From: Hydrogenovibrio thermophilus
GTDB taxonomy: Bacteria > Pseudomonadota > Gammaproteobacteria > Thiomicrospirales > Thiomicrospiraceae
Length of the DNA stretch: 64,000 bases
Assembly (NCBI RefSeq): GCF_004028275.1
Contig: NZ_CP035033.1
Span: 1,973,501 to 2,037,500, forward strand
Reading direction: 5' to 3'
Shown here: positions 16,674-25,869 of the stretch, in pieces
Layout of the letters: each line of letters starts with the position of its first letter
Numbering within the stretch: position 1 is the stretch's first letter
Notes under the pieces: model-generated
Told to the model about the DNA's origin: nothing
What the model saw: only the letters and a program-made list of their open reading frames with translations
The model's database searches: none
Program-made: the position numbers and the translations under genes

Positions 16674-17621
16674 ATGATTCAATCCATCGAACAATTGTGC
16701 GATTTAATCGAACTCGCGCCGGAAACCTTGGCGCTGGATATCGACAGCCCCTTTCCGCTGAAAGTGCCCAAACACTTTGCGCAGCAGATTGAAAAAGGTC
16801 AGCCAAACGACCCTTTGTTACGACAAATTCTGCCAGACCTGGCGGAACGACAGCCCGTACCCGGTTTCGTCGCCGACCCGGTGGGCGATTTGCAATCCAA
16901 CCCGCAACCGGGATTGATTCACAAATACCACGGCCGTGCCCTGTTGATTGCCAGCCCGCGTTGCGACATCCACTGCCGTTACTGTTTCCGCCGTCACTTT
17001 CCTTACGAGCAGGCCAAAAAACAACACTGGCAAGCCGCCATCGACACCTTGAAAAACGCGACCGATATCGAAGAAGTGATTCTCAGCGGCGGCGACCCCA
17101 TGACCTTGTCGGAAAACGCCCTGATCGATGTCATCGGCGAACTGGAAGCCATTCCGCATTTGACGACGTTACGCATTCACAGCCGCACGCCGGTGGTGGC
17201 ACCGGAGCGCGCCAATCGCCCGCAACTGCTGGCGAAACTGTCGCAAAGCCGTTTGCAAACAGTGCTTGTCGTACATTGCAATCACCCCAACGAGTTGAGC
17301 GAGCAAACCGCCGACTGCTTGCAGGCGTACCGCAGCGCAGGTGTGACATTACTCAATCAGTCGGTGCTCTTGAAAGGCGTCAACGATTCGGCCGACACCT
17401 TGGCGGCCTTGAGCAAAAAACTCTTCCGCCAGGGGGTTTTACCGTATTATTGTCACCTATTGGATAAGGTCGCGGGCGCGGGCGACTTTGACATCGAAAA
17501 GGCCCAGGCCTGGGCGATTTTCGAACAATTACGCCGCCGCCTGCCGGGCTATTTGGTGCCGCGATTTGTCGAGGAAATCGCCGGCGAACCCTATAAGACA
17601 CTCTTAACCGAAACGGATTGA
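16674..17621 (+). CDS. epmB: EF-P beta-lysylation protein (lysine 2,3-aminomutase family)
   Basis: Radical SAM enzyme that converts (S)-alpha-lysine to (R)-beta-lysine for EF-P modification. The 315-aa protein binds the 4Fe-4S cluster through C97-x3-C101-x2-C104 (SPRCDIHCRYCFRRHF). EEVILSGGDPMTL is the SAM-contacting motif and HSRTPVVAPERA the next barrel segment. It lacks the long C-terminal extension of catabolic lysine aminomutases. It is transcribed divergently from efp-epmA. No epmC hydroxylase is seen nearby. Confidence 0.95.
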   Translation: MIQSIEQLCDLIELAPETLALDIDSPFPLKVPKHFAQQIEKGQPNDPLLRQILPDLAERQPVPGFVADPVGDLQSNPQPGLIHKYHGRALLIASPRCDIHCRYCFRRHFPYEQAKKQHWQAAIDTLKNATDIEEVILSGGDPMTLSENALIDVIGELEAIPHLTTLRIHSRTPVVAPERANRPQLLAKLSQSRLQTVLVVHCNHPNELSEQTADCLQAYRSAGVTLLNQSVLLKGVNDSADTLAALSKKLFRQGVLPYYCHLLDKVAGAGDFDIEKAQAWAIFEQLRRRLPGYLVPRFVEEIAGEPYKTLLTETD

Positions 17622-17629
17622 CCGAATTT

Positions 17630-19159
17630 ATGAAACCGATGACAAGCGCTTTTTCACCCCTTGACCGTCCGGCACGCGCGGCTTTCTGGCTGGTGCTACT
17701 GGTCAGCGTATGGCATTTATTGCTAGCCGGCCAATTGAACTTGAGTGTCGATGAAGCCCATTACGCGCTGTACGGCCTGAAACCGGACTGGAGTTACTTC
17801 GACCATCCGCCGATGGTGGGCTGGCTCAATGCTTTGATGGTGCCCTTTACCCATTCCGACTTCGGGCTGCGAATCTTACCGGCGACGTTATTCGCGCTCG
17901 CCAACTGGGTGCTTTACAAACTGGCGAAACGTCTGTTCCCGAGCTTTAACTGGATCGGTTTCTGGACGCTGGCGCTCGTCAACAGCGCCATTATGTTCCA
18001 GCTATTGAGCATTTCGATGTTACCGGATACGCCGTTGATGCTGGCCGGACTGATGCTGCTTTGGCACCTGCTCAATCTGCGGGAAGCACCGCTGAACTCC
18101 GGTGACTCGTTGAAAAACTGGCTGTGGATCGGTTTCTGGCTGGGCGTAGCGGCTTTGTCCAAATACACCGCGATTACTCTGGTGCTGTCCTTGCTGCTGG
18201 TCATGTTGGTGGAAAAGCGTTTTTACTGGCTGAAAGACAACGGCCTTTGGCTGGCCGTGGCACTAACCGCACTGATGATTACGCCGGTTTTGTATTGGAA
18301 CGCCACCCATGACTGGATTTCATTTCTGTACCAATTGAACCACGGCCAACATCACGACCAATGGGATTGGCTCAGAGCCGTCAACACCCAGTTGGCGCAA
18401 TTAGGCGTTTATTCGTTGGCCCTATTCGTGATCGGGCTTTGGTTGATGGTGTCGTCCTGGTTCCAGGCGCACCGTGAAAATGCTCGTCTGTTGGCCGCCT
18501 TCTCGCTGCCGATTATCCTGCTTTTTGCCCTGAACTCCGGTTACGAAATGAGCCTGCCGCACTGGACACAACTGGCTTGGCTGTTCATCAGCCCGGCCGT
18601 GGTGTATTGGCTGTGGCGACGCTGGCAATACAAAACCGCTCGTGTGTTCGTTTACGTCAGTTCCGCCATTACGCTGGCCGGCAGCCTCGCCCTCAACAGC
18701 CAGTTGGCCGTCCCTTGGATGCCGTTCCCGGCCAATGGAAACCCAGTGCGGGAACTGCACGGCTGGCCGCAAGCCGTTGCCATGGCGGAAAGCTTTCAAA
18801 ACGACCAGCAGCAGCCGCCATTGTTCGCGGCCAACTGGTCACAAGCCAGCCGCATCGCCTGGTATGCCTACCCGCAACCGGTGTACGTCACCGACAACCG
18901 TTTCGACCAATTCGATCTTTGGTATGGCAATCCGCCGGCCGGTTCCGAGGGTTTATTGCTGGTGCCGTCTTATGAAGACCGTCCGCCCGAAACCGCCAGG
19001 CCTGGGCACTTTCAACACTGCCAACCCTTGGCGGTCATGCCCGCCTTGCATGGCGACATCACCATCGTGACCTATCACCTGTACCTCTGCCAAGGTTTCC
19101 AACCGGTTCAATATTCCGGCTGGGCGGCGCAATTGCCACTGGTACAGGCCACGGAATGA
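17630..19159 (+). CDS. GT39/ArnT-like polyprenyl-phosphate-dependent glycosyltransferase, membrane
   Basis: 509-aa multi-pass membrane protein of the dolichyl-phosphate-mannose/ArnT superfamily (PMT_2). Twelve or so hydrophobic segments fill the first 340 residues. The first periplasmic loop carries the catalytic-type acidic motif SVDEAHYALYG and DHPPMVGW, and a soluble C-terminal region follows (about 350-509). It probably moves a sugar from a lipid carrier onto a glycan in the periplasm. A TTG at 17618 overlapping the epmB stop is possible, but the ATG at 17630 is preferred. The sugar and acceptor cannot be told; the next two genes also suggest envelope glycan work. Confidence 0.82.
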   Translation: MKPMTSAFSPLDRPARAAFWLVLLVSVWHLLLAGQLNLSVDEAHYALYGLKPDWSYFDHPPMVGWLNALMVPFTHSDFGLRILPATLFALANWVLYKLAKRLFPSFNWIGFWTLALVNSAIMFQLLSISMLPDTPLMLAGLMLLWHLLNLREAPLNSGDSLKNWLWIGFWLGVAALSKYTAITLVLSLLLVMLVEKRFYWLKDNGLWLAVALTALMITPVLYWNATHDWISFLYQLNHGQHHDQWDWLRAVNTQLAQLGVYSLALFVIGLWLMVSSWFQAHRENARLLAAFSLPIILLFALNSGYEMSLPHWTQLAWLFISPAVVYWLWRRWQYKTARVFVYVSSAITLAGSLALNSQLAVPWMPFPANGNPVRELHGWPQAVAMAESFQNDQQQPPLFAANWSQASRIAWYAYPQPVYVTDNRFDQFDLWYGNPPAGSEGLLLVPSYEDRPPETARPGHFQHCQPLAVMPALHGDITIVTYHLYLCQGFQPVQYSGWAAQLPLVQATE

Positions 19160-19275
19160 CTATGACTGCTCGCCTCATAACCGCCGTTGGTCAACCCGAC
19201 TCGCAGTTTCGTTTGGGTTTTGCGATAATACCCCGCAATTTCTTCCCAAAACTCACATGACGTAAGGAACTCGGT

Positions 19276-20184
19276 TTGGGCAACCTCATAAAACTCGGTC
19301 TCTCCATCGCGATTATCGGCTTTATTTTGTATAAGTTCGATGTCCGCGCGGTTTGGGACACCATTCTCAACGCCAATGGCGCCTTTCTGCTGGCCGCCTT
19401 AGCCGTCCAGATGCTCAGCCAAACCGTGGCCGCCTACCGCTGGTCGTTGATTATGGGTATCTTGAAGTTCAAACACAGCTTCGGGTTTTACTTCCGCAGT
19501 TATTTCAAAGGCAGCCTGTTCAACCAGGTGTTGCCGACCAGCATCGGCGGCGATGCCTATCGGATTGCCGAAGTCACCGCGCATGGTGGTTTGGTCAAGG
19601 AAGCGTTTTATGGCGTGTTCATCGACCGCGTTGTCGGCTTGGTTGGTTTGCTGTTGCTGAATCTGTTCGCCAATATGATTGAATCCAACCTCATGCCTTA
19701 CGAAGTCTTTATGACCATCAACGTGATTTTGGTCGCCTCCTTGTTCGGTCTCTTCGTGCTGATGGCGATTCATAAATTCGACATTTTCAAACGCTACCGG
19801 CTTACCCGCCTGTTCTATGAATTATCCGAGCGCTTCCGCTTCATCTATAAAACCCCGAAACGCATCAGCCAGCAGCTCGGCTTGTCGATTGTGATTCACC
19901 TTCTGTCGATGGTCGCGATTTTCGGCATTGGCCACAGTGTGGGCATCAACGAACCGCTGGTGGCTTACTTAGTGATTATTCCGCCTGCGATTCTGCTGAC
20001 CTTATTGCCGATTTCCTTCGCGGGCTGGGGTGTACGCGAAGGCGCGCTGGTGGCGTTATTCATGATGATTGGGATTGATGAAAACCTGGTGTTGGCGATG
20101 TCGCTGCTTTATGGCTTGATTCTGATTCTCAGCGCACTGCCAGGCCTCTACTTCTACCTGACCAGTCAGCACAAATACCTTTAA
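19276..20184 (+). CDS. Lysylphosphatidylglycerol synthase-type (UPF0104) membrane protein, flippase-like
   Basis: 302-aa membrane protein with seven or eight hydrophobic segments of the UPF0104/LPG-synthase transmembrane family. Conserved pieces are RWSLIMG, the FFKGSLFNQVLPTSIGGDAYRI region and the late ISFAGWGVREGALV motif. The soluble aminoacyl-transferase domain of MprF is absent, so this is the membrane part alone, often linked to lipid or glycan translocation. It appears to start with TTG: AAGGAA at 19264-19269 fits this codon and there is no ATG nearby. Its function is inferred from family and neighbouring glycosyltransferase genes. Confidence 0.8.
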   Translation: MGNLIKLGLSIAIIGFILYKFDVRAVWDTILNANGAFLLAALAVQMLSQTVAAYRWSLIMGILKFKHSFGFYFRSYFKGSLFNQVLPTSIGGDAYRIAEVTAHGGLVKEAFYGVFIDRVVGLVGLLLLNLFANMIESNLMPYEVFMTINVILVASLFGLFVLMAIHKFDIFKRYRLTRLFYELSERFRFIYKTPKRISQQLGLSIVIHLLSMVAIFGIGHSVGINEPLVAYLVIIPPAILLTLLPISFAGWGVREGALVALFMMIGIDENLVLAMSLLYGLILILSALPGLYFYLTSQHKYL

Positions 20185-20225
20185 GCAATTTCCCGAAACA
20201 AGATAAAAAGACTTACAATAACGCC

Positions 20226-21440
20226 ATGAATGTAGATTTAATGCGAAAAATCGATCACCACTTAGGGGTTCCGCTGACCTTCGTCAGCACCTATGTGTTG
20301 AAAACCCTATACTGGCTAAAAGGCAAAAAGCCCGCCACGCCGAAAAACATCCTCTTTGTGGAACTCTCGGAAATGGGCAGCACCATCATTGCCGACCCGG
20401 CCATGAAACGCGCCCAAAAAGTCTTTGACGCCAATCTGTTTTTCGTGATTTTCAGTAAAAACAAGCCCAGCCTGGATCTGTTGAAGACCATCCCGCAGGA
20501 AAACATCTTCACCCTCTGCGAAGACAATTTGTTCACGCTGATGCGCGATGCGGTGCGTTACCTGTTCTGGTGCCGAAAAAACCGTATCGACACCGCCATT
20601 GACCTGGAACTCTTTTCGCGAGTATCGGCGTTGCTGACCGGTTTCAGCGGCGCCAACAACCGCATCGGTTACCATAATTTCCACGGCGAAGGGCTCTATC
20701 GCGGTGAAATGCTGACCCATAAAGTCAGCTACAACCCGCACATCCACATCGCCAAAAATTTCATGGCACTCATTCATGCCTTGGAAGCGCCGAAACCGGA
20801 AGTGCCTTATGCCAAGGTACTGATCAGCGACGACCACATTCGCTTGGATCAAGTCACCTTCAGCGATGATGAAAAGGAATTCGTGCACCAAAAGGTCGCC
20901 GACTGTTATGCCGATTACGACCGCGACGCACACGAACTGGTGCTCATCAACCCGAATGCCAGCGACTTATTACCGCAGCGCCGTTGGCCGAAAGCCAACT
21001 TCATCGCATTGATGCAACAAGTATTAACCCAGTATCCGAATGCGCTGGTATTGATTACCGGCGCGCCCAACGAGCGCGAAGAAGCGCAACAACTTCTGGA
21101 ACAAGTCGATCACGAACGTTGCATCAACTTCGCAGGGCAATTGAAGCTGCTGCAAATGCCGATTTTGTATAGCATCGCCCGACTGATGGTCACCAACGAT
21201 TCCGGGCCTGGGCATTTTTCGGCCATTACCCCACTCAAAACCTTTGTTCTGTTCGGTCCGGAAACGCCGAAGCTGTACGGTTCTCTGGGCAACAGCACGC
21301 CGATTTTCGCCGGACTGGCCTGCTCACCCTGCGTGAGCGCCGCCAACCACCGGAAAACCCCTTGCACCGAACCGGTCTGCATGGATGCCATCACGGTCGA
21401 CACTGTCTTCAAACAGGTTCAAATCGAACTGAATTATTAA
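20226..21440 (+). CDS. Glycosyltransferase family 9 (ADP-heptose:LPS heptosyltransferase type)
   Basis: 404-aa GT-B enzyme of the heptosyltransferase family. Typical parts are the start LFVELSEMGSTIIADPAM, the mid-chain NPNASDLLPQRRWPKANF and the donor-site VTNDSGPGHFSAI...FGPETPKLYG. Members add heptose or related sugars to lipopolysaccharide core on the cytoplasmic side of the inner membrane. A TACAAT box ends six bases before the ATG and no ribosome binding site is seen, so the mRNA may be leaderless. It is followed by convergent lptG/lptF, also envelope genes. Confidence 0.85.
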   Translation: MNVDLMRKIDHHLGVPLTFVSTYVLKTLYWLKGKKPATPKNILFVELSEMGSTIIADPAMKRAQKVFDANLFFVIFSKNKPSLDLLKTIPQENIFTLCEDNLFTLMRDAVRYLFWCRKNRIDTAIDLELFSRVSALLTGFSGANNRIGYHNFHGEGLYRGEMLTHKVSYNPHIHIAKNFMALIHALEAPKPEVPYAKVLISDDHIRLDQVTFSDDEKEFVHQKVADCYADYDRDAHELVLINPNASDLLPQRRWPKANFIALMQQVLTQYPNALVLITGAPNEREEAQQLLEQVDHERCINFAGQLKLLQMPILYSIARLMVTNDSGPGHFSAITPLKTFVLFGPETPKLYGSLGNSTPIFAGLACSPCVSAANHRKTPCTEPVCMDAITVDTVFKQVQIELNY

Positions 21441-21482
21441 GCGGAACCCTGAGTTAAAGATCAGGTCAAAAGATAAAACAAC

Positions 21483-21498
21483 CACCGGCCGGGCGGTG
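21483..21498 (-). terminator. Probable intrinsic terminator after lptG
   Basis: Stem CACCG/CGGTG with a six-base GC loop. On the minus strand it is followed by a T-rich stretch (rc of 21467-21482), as expected for lptG ending at 21510. The stem is short, so this is moderate. Confidence 0.5.
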
Positions 21499-21509
21499 AT
21501 AAACAAGGC

Positions 21510-22625
21510 TTAATGCAAACGCCGCAATAAGAAAAGCGCACTCAACACCAGCACAATGGACGGTAAAAACGCTCCGATAATGGCCGGGAGCTGATAGACG
21601 ACACTGAGGTTGCCGAAAATCTGATTCAACAGATGAAAACTCATGCCGATCATAATGCCGACAAACACCCGTTGCCCGATGCTCACCTGACGTTGCGACC
21701 CAAAAATCAACGGGAACACCAACGCGATCATCCCCAGAATCACAAACGGCATCGCCACCTTGCGCCAAAACGCCAGCTTATAAGGTTCAGCATCCAAAGC
21801 ATTGGCCTCCAAAAAACCAATGTATTGGTACAAATCCCAAATGCCCATATAACGGGTTTCAACATGCAATGTCTGCAACAGCGTCGGCGTGACCGGCAAG
21901 GAAACCGGGAGCGACACATCCTTAAAAGCGATGTAATCCAAACGTTTCCATTCCGGGCGGTCCGCTAATCGGGACAGCGCCATCTTCCAGTCCAGGCGTT
22001 TGCCCTCCACACTGAACAAATGCCATTCACCTTTTTCAAAACGCGCGGTTTTGGCAAACATCGTCTGCTTCAATTCACCGTCTTGCATATCGTAAATACG
22101 CACATCGTAGAACTGAGTGTCGGAAATGACTTGTCCGACATGAATATAGCGCTCCCCTTCCCGCATCCAGAAGTCGTCGGACGCCCCGATGGAAAAGCTT
22201 TTATGGAGCGCTTCGCCGCGCATCTTCTTGGCGTAACTTTCACTGGCCGGCGCCACCCATTCCCCGATAACGGCCGCGCAAATCCACAGAATGAACGCCG
22301 ACTTCATCACGCCCCAGAAAATGCGCCCGATGGACCAGCCGGTGACGCGCAAAATCGTCAATTCAGCATGGTTCGCCAGGCCGCCCAACCCAATCAGGGT
22401 ACCGATCAATAACGCCACCGGGAAAATCTCATAACCGTACACCGGCAACTTCAACACCGTGTACAACGCACCTTTTTCAAACGTGTATTCATCGGTCAGT
22501 TTGCCAACCTGAATCATGAACTCCGAAAAGCCCAAAATCACCAACAAAACCATCAGCACCAACAAGGTATGTCCGACCAGAACCCGGCCAAGGTAACGTT
22601 CAATCAAGTTCATCTTGATATTCAT
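21510..22625 (-). CDS. lptG: LPS export ABC transporter permease LptG
   Basis: 371-aa permease of the YjgP/YjgQ family. With LptF and the ATPase LptB it forms the inner-membrane complex that extracts lipopolysaccharide toward the periplasmic bridge. Three N-terminal and three C-terminal membrane segments flank a long periplasmic beta-jellyroll domain (about 120-270). The N-terminal ERYLGRVLVGHTLLVLMVLL is characteristic. Its start overlaps the lptF stop by four bases, so the pair is translationally coupled. Confidence 0.94.
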   Translation of the reverse strand: MNIKMNLIERYLGRVLVGHTLLVLMVLLVILGFSEFMIQVGKLTDEYTFEKGALYTVLKLPVYGYEIFPVALLIGTLIGLGGLANHAELTILRVTGWSIGRIFWGVMKSAFILWICAAVIGEWVAPASESYAKKMRGEALHKSFSIGASDDFWMREGERYIHVGQVISDTQFYDVRIYDMQDGELKQTMFAKTARFEKGEWHLFSVEGKRLDWKMALSRLADRPEWKRLDYIAFKDVSLPVSLPVTPTLLQTLHVETRYMGIWDLYQYIGFLEANALDAEPYKLAFWRKVAMPFVILGMIALVFPLIFGSQRQVSIGQRVFVGIMIGMSFHLLNQIFGNLSVVYQLPAIIGAFLPSIVLVLSALFLLRRLH

Positions 22626-23728
22626 GATTTCGACTCCGCGGGCTTCTTAAACCAGCGACCGACATCCGGCCACTCGAACCAACTCGGCTTCAGCGAGCCT
22701 TGATACAACGCATAGGCCAAAAACAACACCGGCACCGGCCACAGCCCGATAGTTGTCGGCAACGATTCGTTGGCGATGGCTTCTTTGAAGGTCACCAACA
22801 ATTGGTTGTAAACGACATACAGCACCAACGCGAAAAACACTTTACCGAACCGGCCTTCCCGCGGGCCGGAACGACTCATCTTCAACCCCAGCAACCCCAA
22901 GACAAGAATACTGAAGGGCGTGACCAGGCGCCATTGAAACAAGGCCTGATAATCCAAGTTATCCGACTGCCACAACTGCATACTGGCGATTTCAAATTTT
23001 TTCTGGCTTGGCGGGGTCACTTGTATTTCCGGCAAAAACCCTTCAAACCGGCGGAATTCGCGGGCGGTGAAGGCATCGCCTTTGTCCAGCCCTTCATAAC
23101 TGTGGCCGTTCAACAACACCAAAGCCAACTTGCCGTCAATCCACTCGAAGCGGCCTTGCGGTGCCGTCATCAACACATCCTGCTCATCGGTTTTCAATCG
23201 TAACCAGACCGACAACAGGTCACCGTCGTCATCGATGGTGCGGGTGTAAAACACCCCTTCACCGTTCGGCAAGGGGTTGAATTTTCCCGGCACCAAGGCC
23301 GCCAACGGCGAGGTCACTTGCGCCTCCGCCACCAGATGCCGTTCCTGCTGATAACTCCAAGGCGTCACCCACAAGGTAATCCAGGCGGTCAGCAAGGCTA
23401 ACGGCAACAAAAACCAAAACACCCGTTTCTGAAAATAGCGCGTCGGAATACCGCAACTTTGCAGCACCACCATTTCCTGATCCTGATACAAGCGCCCCAC
23501 CGCCAGCATGACACTCAACAGCGCGACCAACGGCAGAATCACTTCCAAAGCCGGTGGAATTTTATACAGCAACACTTTGAAGATAATGGAAGACGGAATG
23601 GTGCCTTCGACGGCCACGGCCAGCAGTTTGGTGGCCTCGGTACCAAAGGTGATCAACAACAGTACCGACAGAACGGCAAAAAAGGTCGCAAACAATTCTT
23701 TGTAGAGATATTTATCAAGAATTCGCAA
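22622..23728 (-). CDS. lptF: LPS export ABC transporter permease LptF
   Basis: Partner permease of LptG, 368 aa with the chosen start (E. coli LptF is 366 aa). It has the same layout: membrane segments at each end, a periplasmic jellyroll between about 130 and 260. The frame stays open up to 23824, but that part lacks family similarity; a TTG at 23728 preceded by GGTGG gives MRILDKYLYKELF, matching family N-termini. It is transcribed divergently from pepA, the arrangement found in E. coli and many gammaproteobacteria. Confidence 0.9.
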   Translation of the reverse strand: MRILDKYLYKELFATFFAVLSVLLLITFGTEATKLLAVAVEGTIPSSIIFKVLLYKIPPALEVILPLVALLSVMLAVGRLYQDQEMVVLQSCGIPTRYFQKRVFWFLLPLALLTAWITLWVTPWSYQQERHLVAEAQVTSPLAALVPGKFNPLPNGEGVFYTRTIDDDGDLLSVWLRLKTDEQDVLMTAPQGRFEWIDGKLALVLLNGHSYEGLDKGDAFTAREFRRFEGFLPEIQVTPPSQKKFEIASMQLWQSDNLDYQALFQWRLVTPFSILVLGLLGLKMSRSGPREGRFGKVFFALVLYVVYNQLLVTFKEAIANESLPTTIGLWPVPVLFLAYALYQGSLKPSWFEWPDVGRWFKKPAESKS

Positions 23729-23884
23729 AAACAGCCACCAAAGCGTTAGAATAATGAGATATTTTCGAGACGGCGACACCGCCATCCAACCGATTGAAAA
23801 CACGCGCATCTGGCTCGCTGACATTCAGCCACCAGACGAAAGGTTCATTTGTTTTCAAGATTATACAAGAAGGAATTCCGCGAC

Positions 23885-25369
23885 ATGAAACAAATCCAGT
23901 TTAGTCTCTCTTCAAACGCCGACCTGAACGCTTTCGACACCTTGGTTTTACCGGTGTTCGACAAAGGGCAAACCACCGATTTGGGCACCGACACCCAATT
24001 GGCGACCTTGACCGAAAGCCTGTTTGAACAAGGGGATTTTCTGGCCAAACCGGGGCAAACCCAAATGGTGTTTCAGCCGGCGGGCGTACCATGCCGTCGT
24101 GTCCTGCTGGTCGGCTTCGGCGACATCGGCAAACTGACCGTCAAAGCGTATCTGGAAAGCTTGAACGCCGCGGCCAAAGCCTTGGACAACTCCGGCGCGG
24201 AAGAAGTGCTGAATTCCTTGATTGACGTACAACCGGCCGAAACCGACCAGGCCTGGTCGGTTTATCAAAATGCCTTGGCTTTCCAACGCAGCCTATACGA
24301 TTACGAACACGAAAGCCGCAACAAGAAAACCCCGAAGACGCCGAAATTAAACGGCATGACCTTCCCGGTTGAAGCGTCCGCAGAAAATGTGTCGCAACTG
24401 GAACAAGCCCAAGCATCCGCTCTGGGCATGGCGTTGACCCAGGATCTGGCGAACATGCCAAGTAACTTCTGTACCCCAACCTATTTGGCGGAAACCGCTC
24501 AGAAACTGGGCGAAATGCACGGCTTTGACGTCAATATCCTCGACGAAGCCGAAATGACTCAAATGGGCATGGGCGCTTTCATGGCGGTGGCACAAGGCGC
24601 GCATACGCCGCCAAAAATGATTTGCCTGTCCTACCGGGGAGCCGGAGACGAAGCCCCGATTGCCTTGGTCGGTAAAGGCGTGACTTTCGACACCGGCGGG
24701 ATCTCCTTGAAACCCGGCGAATCCATGGATGAAATGAAATACGATATGGGCGGTGCCGCCACCGTATTGGGCGTTTTCGAAGCCTTGGGGCGTTTGAAAC
24801 CTAAGGTAAACGTCGTCGGCGTGATTCCATCCACCGAAAACATGCCGGCCGGCAACGCCACCAAGCCAGGCGACGTGGTGAAATCGCTTTCCGGTCAAAC
24901 CATCGAAATTCTCAACACCGATGCCGAAGGGCGTTTGATCCTGTGTGATGCGTTGACCTATGCACAGCAAACCTATCAACCGAAAAAAATCATCGACATG
25001 GCAACCTTGACCGGTGCCTGCATCATCGCACTGGGCCACCAAATGTCCGCCGTGCTGGGGAACAACCAACCGTTAGTGGATGCCCTTCTGGCCTCCGGCT
25101 TGAAAACCTACGACCGCTTCTGGCAAATGCCGTTGAGCGAAGAATACGACGAGCAACTGCAATCCAATTTCGCCGACATGGCCAACATCGGCGGTCGCCC
25201 GGCCGGCACCATCACTGCCGCTCAATTCCTGGCACGTTATACTAGGGATGTGGAGTGGGCGCATCTGGACATTGCCGGCACAGCTTGGGTCAGTGGCAAA
25301 AACAAAGGTGCCACCGGTCGCCCGGTACCGGCCGTGGTCGATTTTCTAATGGCTCAGGCCGGCCAGTAA
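23885..25369 (+). CDS. pepA: Leucyl aminopeptidase (M17), PepA
   Basis: Zinc/manganese aminopeptidase that removes N-terminal residues; in E. coli it also binds DNA in site-specific recombination and pyrimidine regulation. The 494-aa protein has a variable N-terminal domain (1-170) and a catalytic domain with GKGVTFDTGGISLKP (metal Lys and Asp) and the family signature NTDAEGRLIL. The ATG at 23885 gives the family N-terminus; an upstream ATG at 23849 lacks similarity. Followed after 13 bases by holC, the conserved pepA-holC pair. Confidence 0.96.
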   Translation: MKQIQFSLSSNADLNAFDTLVLPVFDKGQTTDLGTDTQLATLTESLFEQGDFLAKPGQTQMVFQPAGVPCRRVLLVGFGDIGKLTVKAYLESLNAAAKALDNSGAEEVLNSLIDVQPAETDQAWSVYQNALAFQRSLYDYEHESRNKKTPKTPKLNGMTFPVEASAENVSQLEQAQASALGMALTQDLANMPSNFCTPTYLAETAQKLGEMHGFDVNILDEAEMTQMGMGAFMAVAQGAHTPPKMICLSYRGAGDEAPIALVGKGVTFDTGGISLKPGESMDEMKYDMGGAATVLGVFEALGRLKPKVNVVGVIPSTENMPAGNATKPGDVVKSLSGQTIEILNTDAEGRLILCDALTYAQQTYQPKKIIDMATLTGACIIALGHQMSAVLGNNQPLVDALLASGLKTYDRFWQMPLSEEYDEQLQSNFADMANIGGRPAGTITAAQFLARYTRDVEWAHLDIAGTAWVSGKNKGATGRPVPAVVDFLMAQAGQ

Positions 25370-25382
25370 ACGGAGTTGCATC

Positions 25383-25817
25383 ATGTCGGGTGAACAAGAT
25401 GTGGTGTTCTATGTTTTGAGCAGTGACGGCGATGCGGAACGCGAAGCCTTCATCGCCAAACTGGTCAATAAAATTCACCGTGAAAACCGCTTGTGCGACA
25501 TTCGTTTCGACGAAGAGCAAGCTCGAACACGCTTCGACACGCAGCTTTGGCAATACCAACCACAAGCGTTCATCCCGCATGTCCTCGGAGAAGAAGTCAA
25601 CGAACTTGCCGCGCCGATTCGCCTATGGTCGGAGAACATCGCCCAACCCTGTCAGGACGTCTTACTCAACATCCACCCCGTTTTTCCGGAAACCTTCGAA
25701 CAATACCGCCGGACCATTGAGGTACTGGATCAGTCCGAACGGCTGATTCAAATGGGGCGTGAGCGCTGGAAAACCTATAAAGCCAAAGGCTTTGAGCCGG
25801 TAGTGCATAAAATTTAA
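25383..25817 (+). CDS. holC: DNA polymerase III chi subunit
   Basis: 144-aa chi subunit of the clamp loader, which links the holoenzyme to single-strand-binding protein. The conserved pattern DVVFYVLS at the start, the cysteine-containing CDIRFDEEQA and LWQYQPQAFIPH in the middle are typical of HolC. GGAG precedes the ATG. The pepA-holC order supports the call. The last 40 residues are rather divergent. Confidence 0.9.
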   Translation: MSGEQDVVFYVLSSDGDAEREAFIAKLVNKIHRENRLCDIRFDEEQARTRFDTQLWQYQPQAFIPHVLGEEVNELAAPIRLWSENIAQPCQDVLLNIHPVFPETFEQYRRTIEVLDQSERLIQMGRERWKTYKAKGFEPVVHKI

Positions 25818-25869
25818 CGCCCCGACATAGCCTTGGGCTAAAATAAGCCTCCTAAGAAAAACATCAAAA

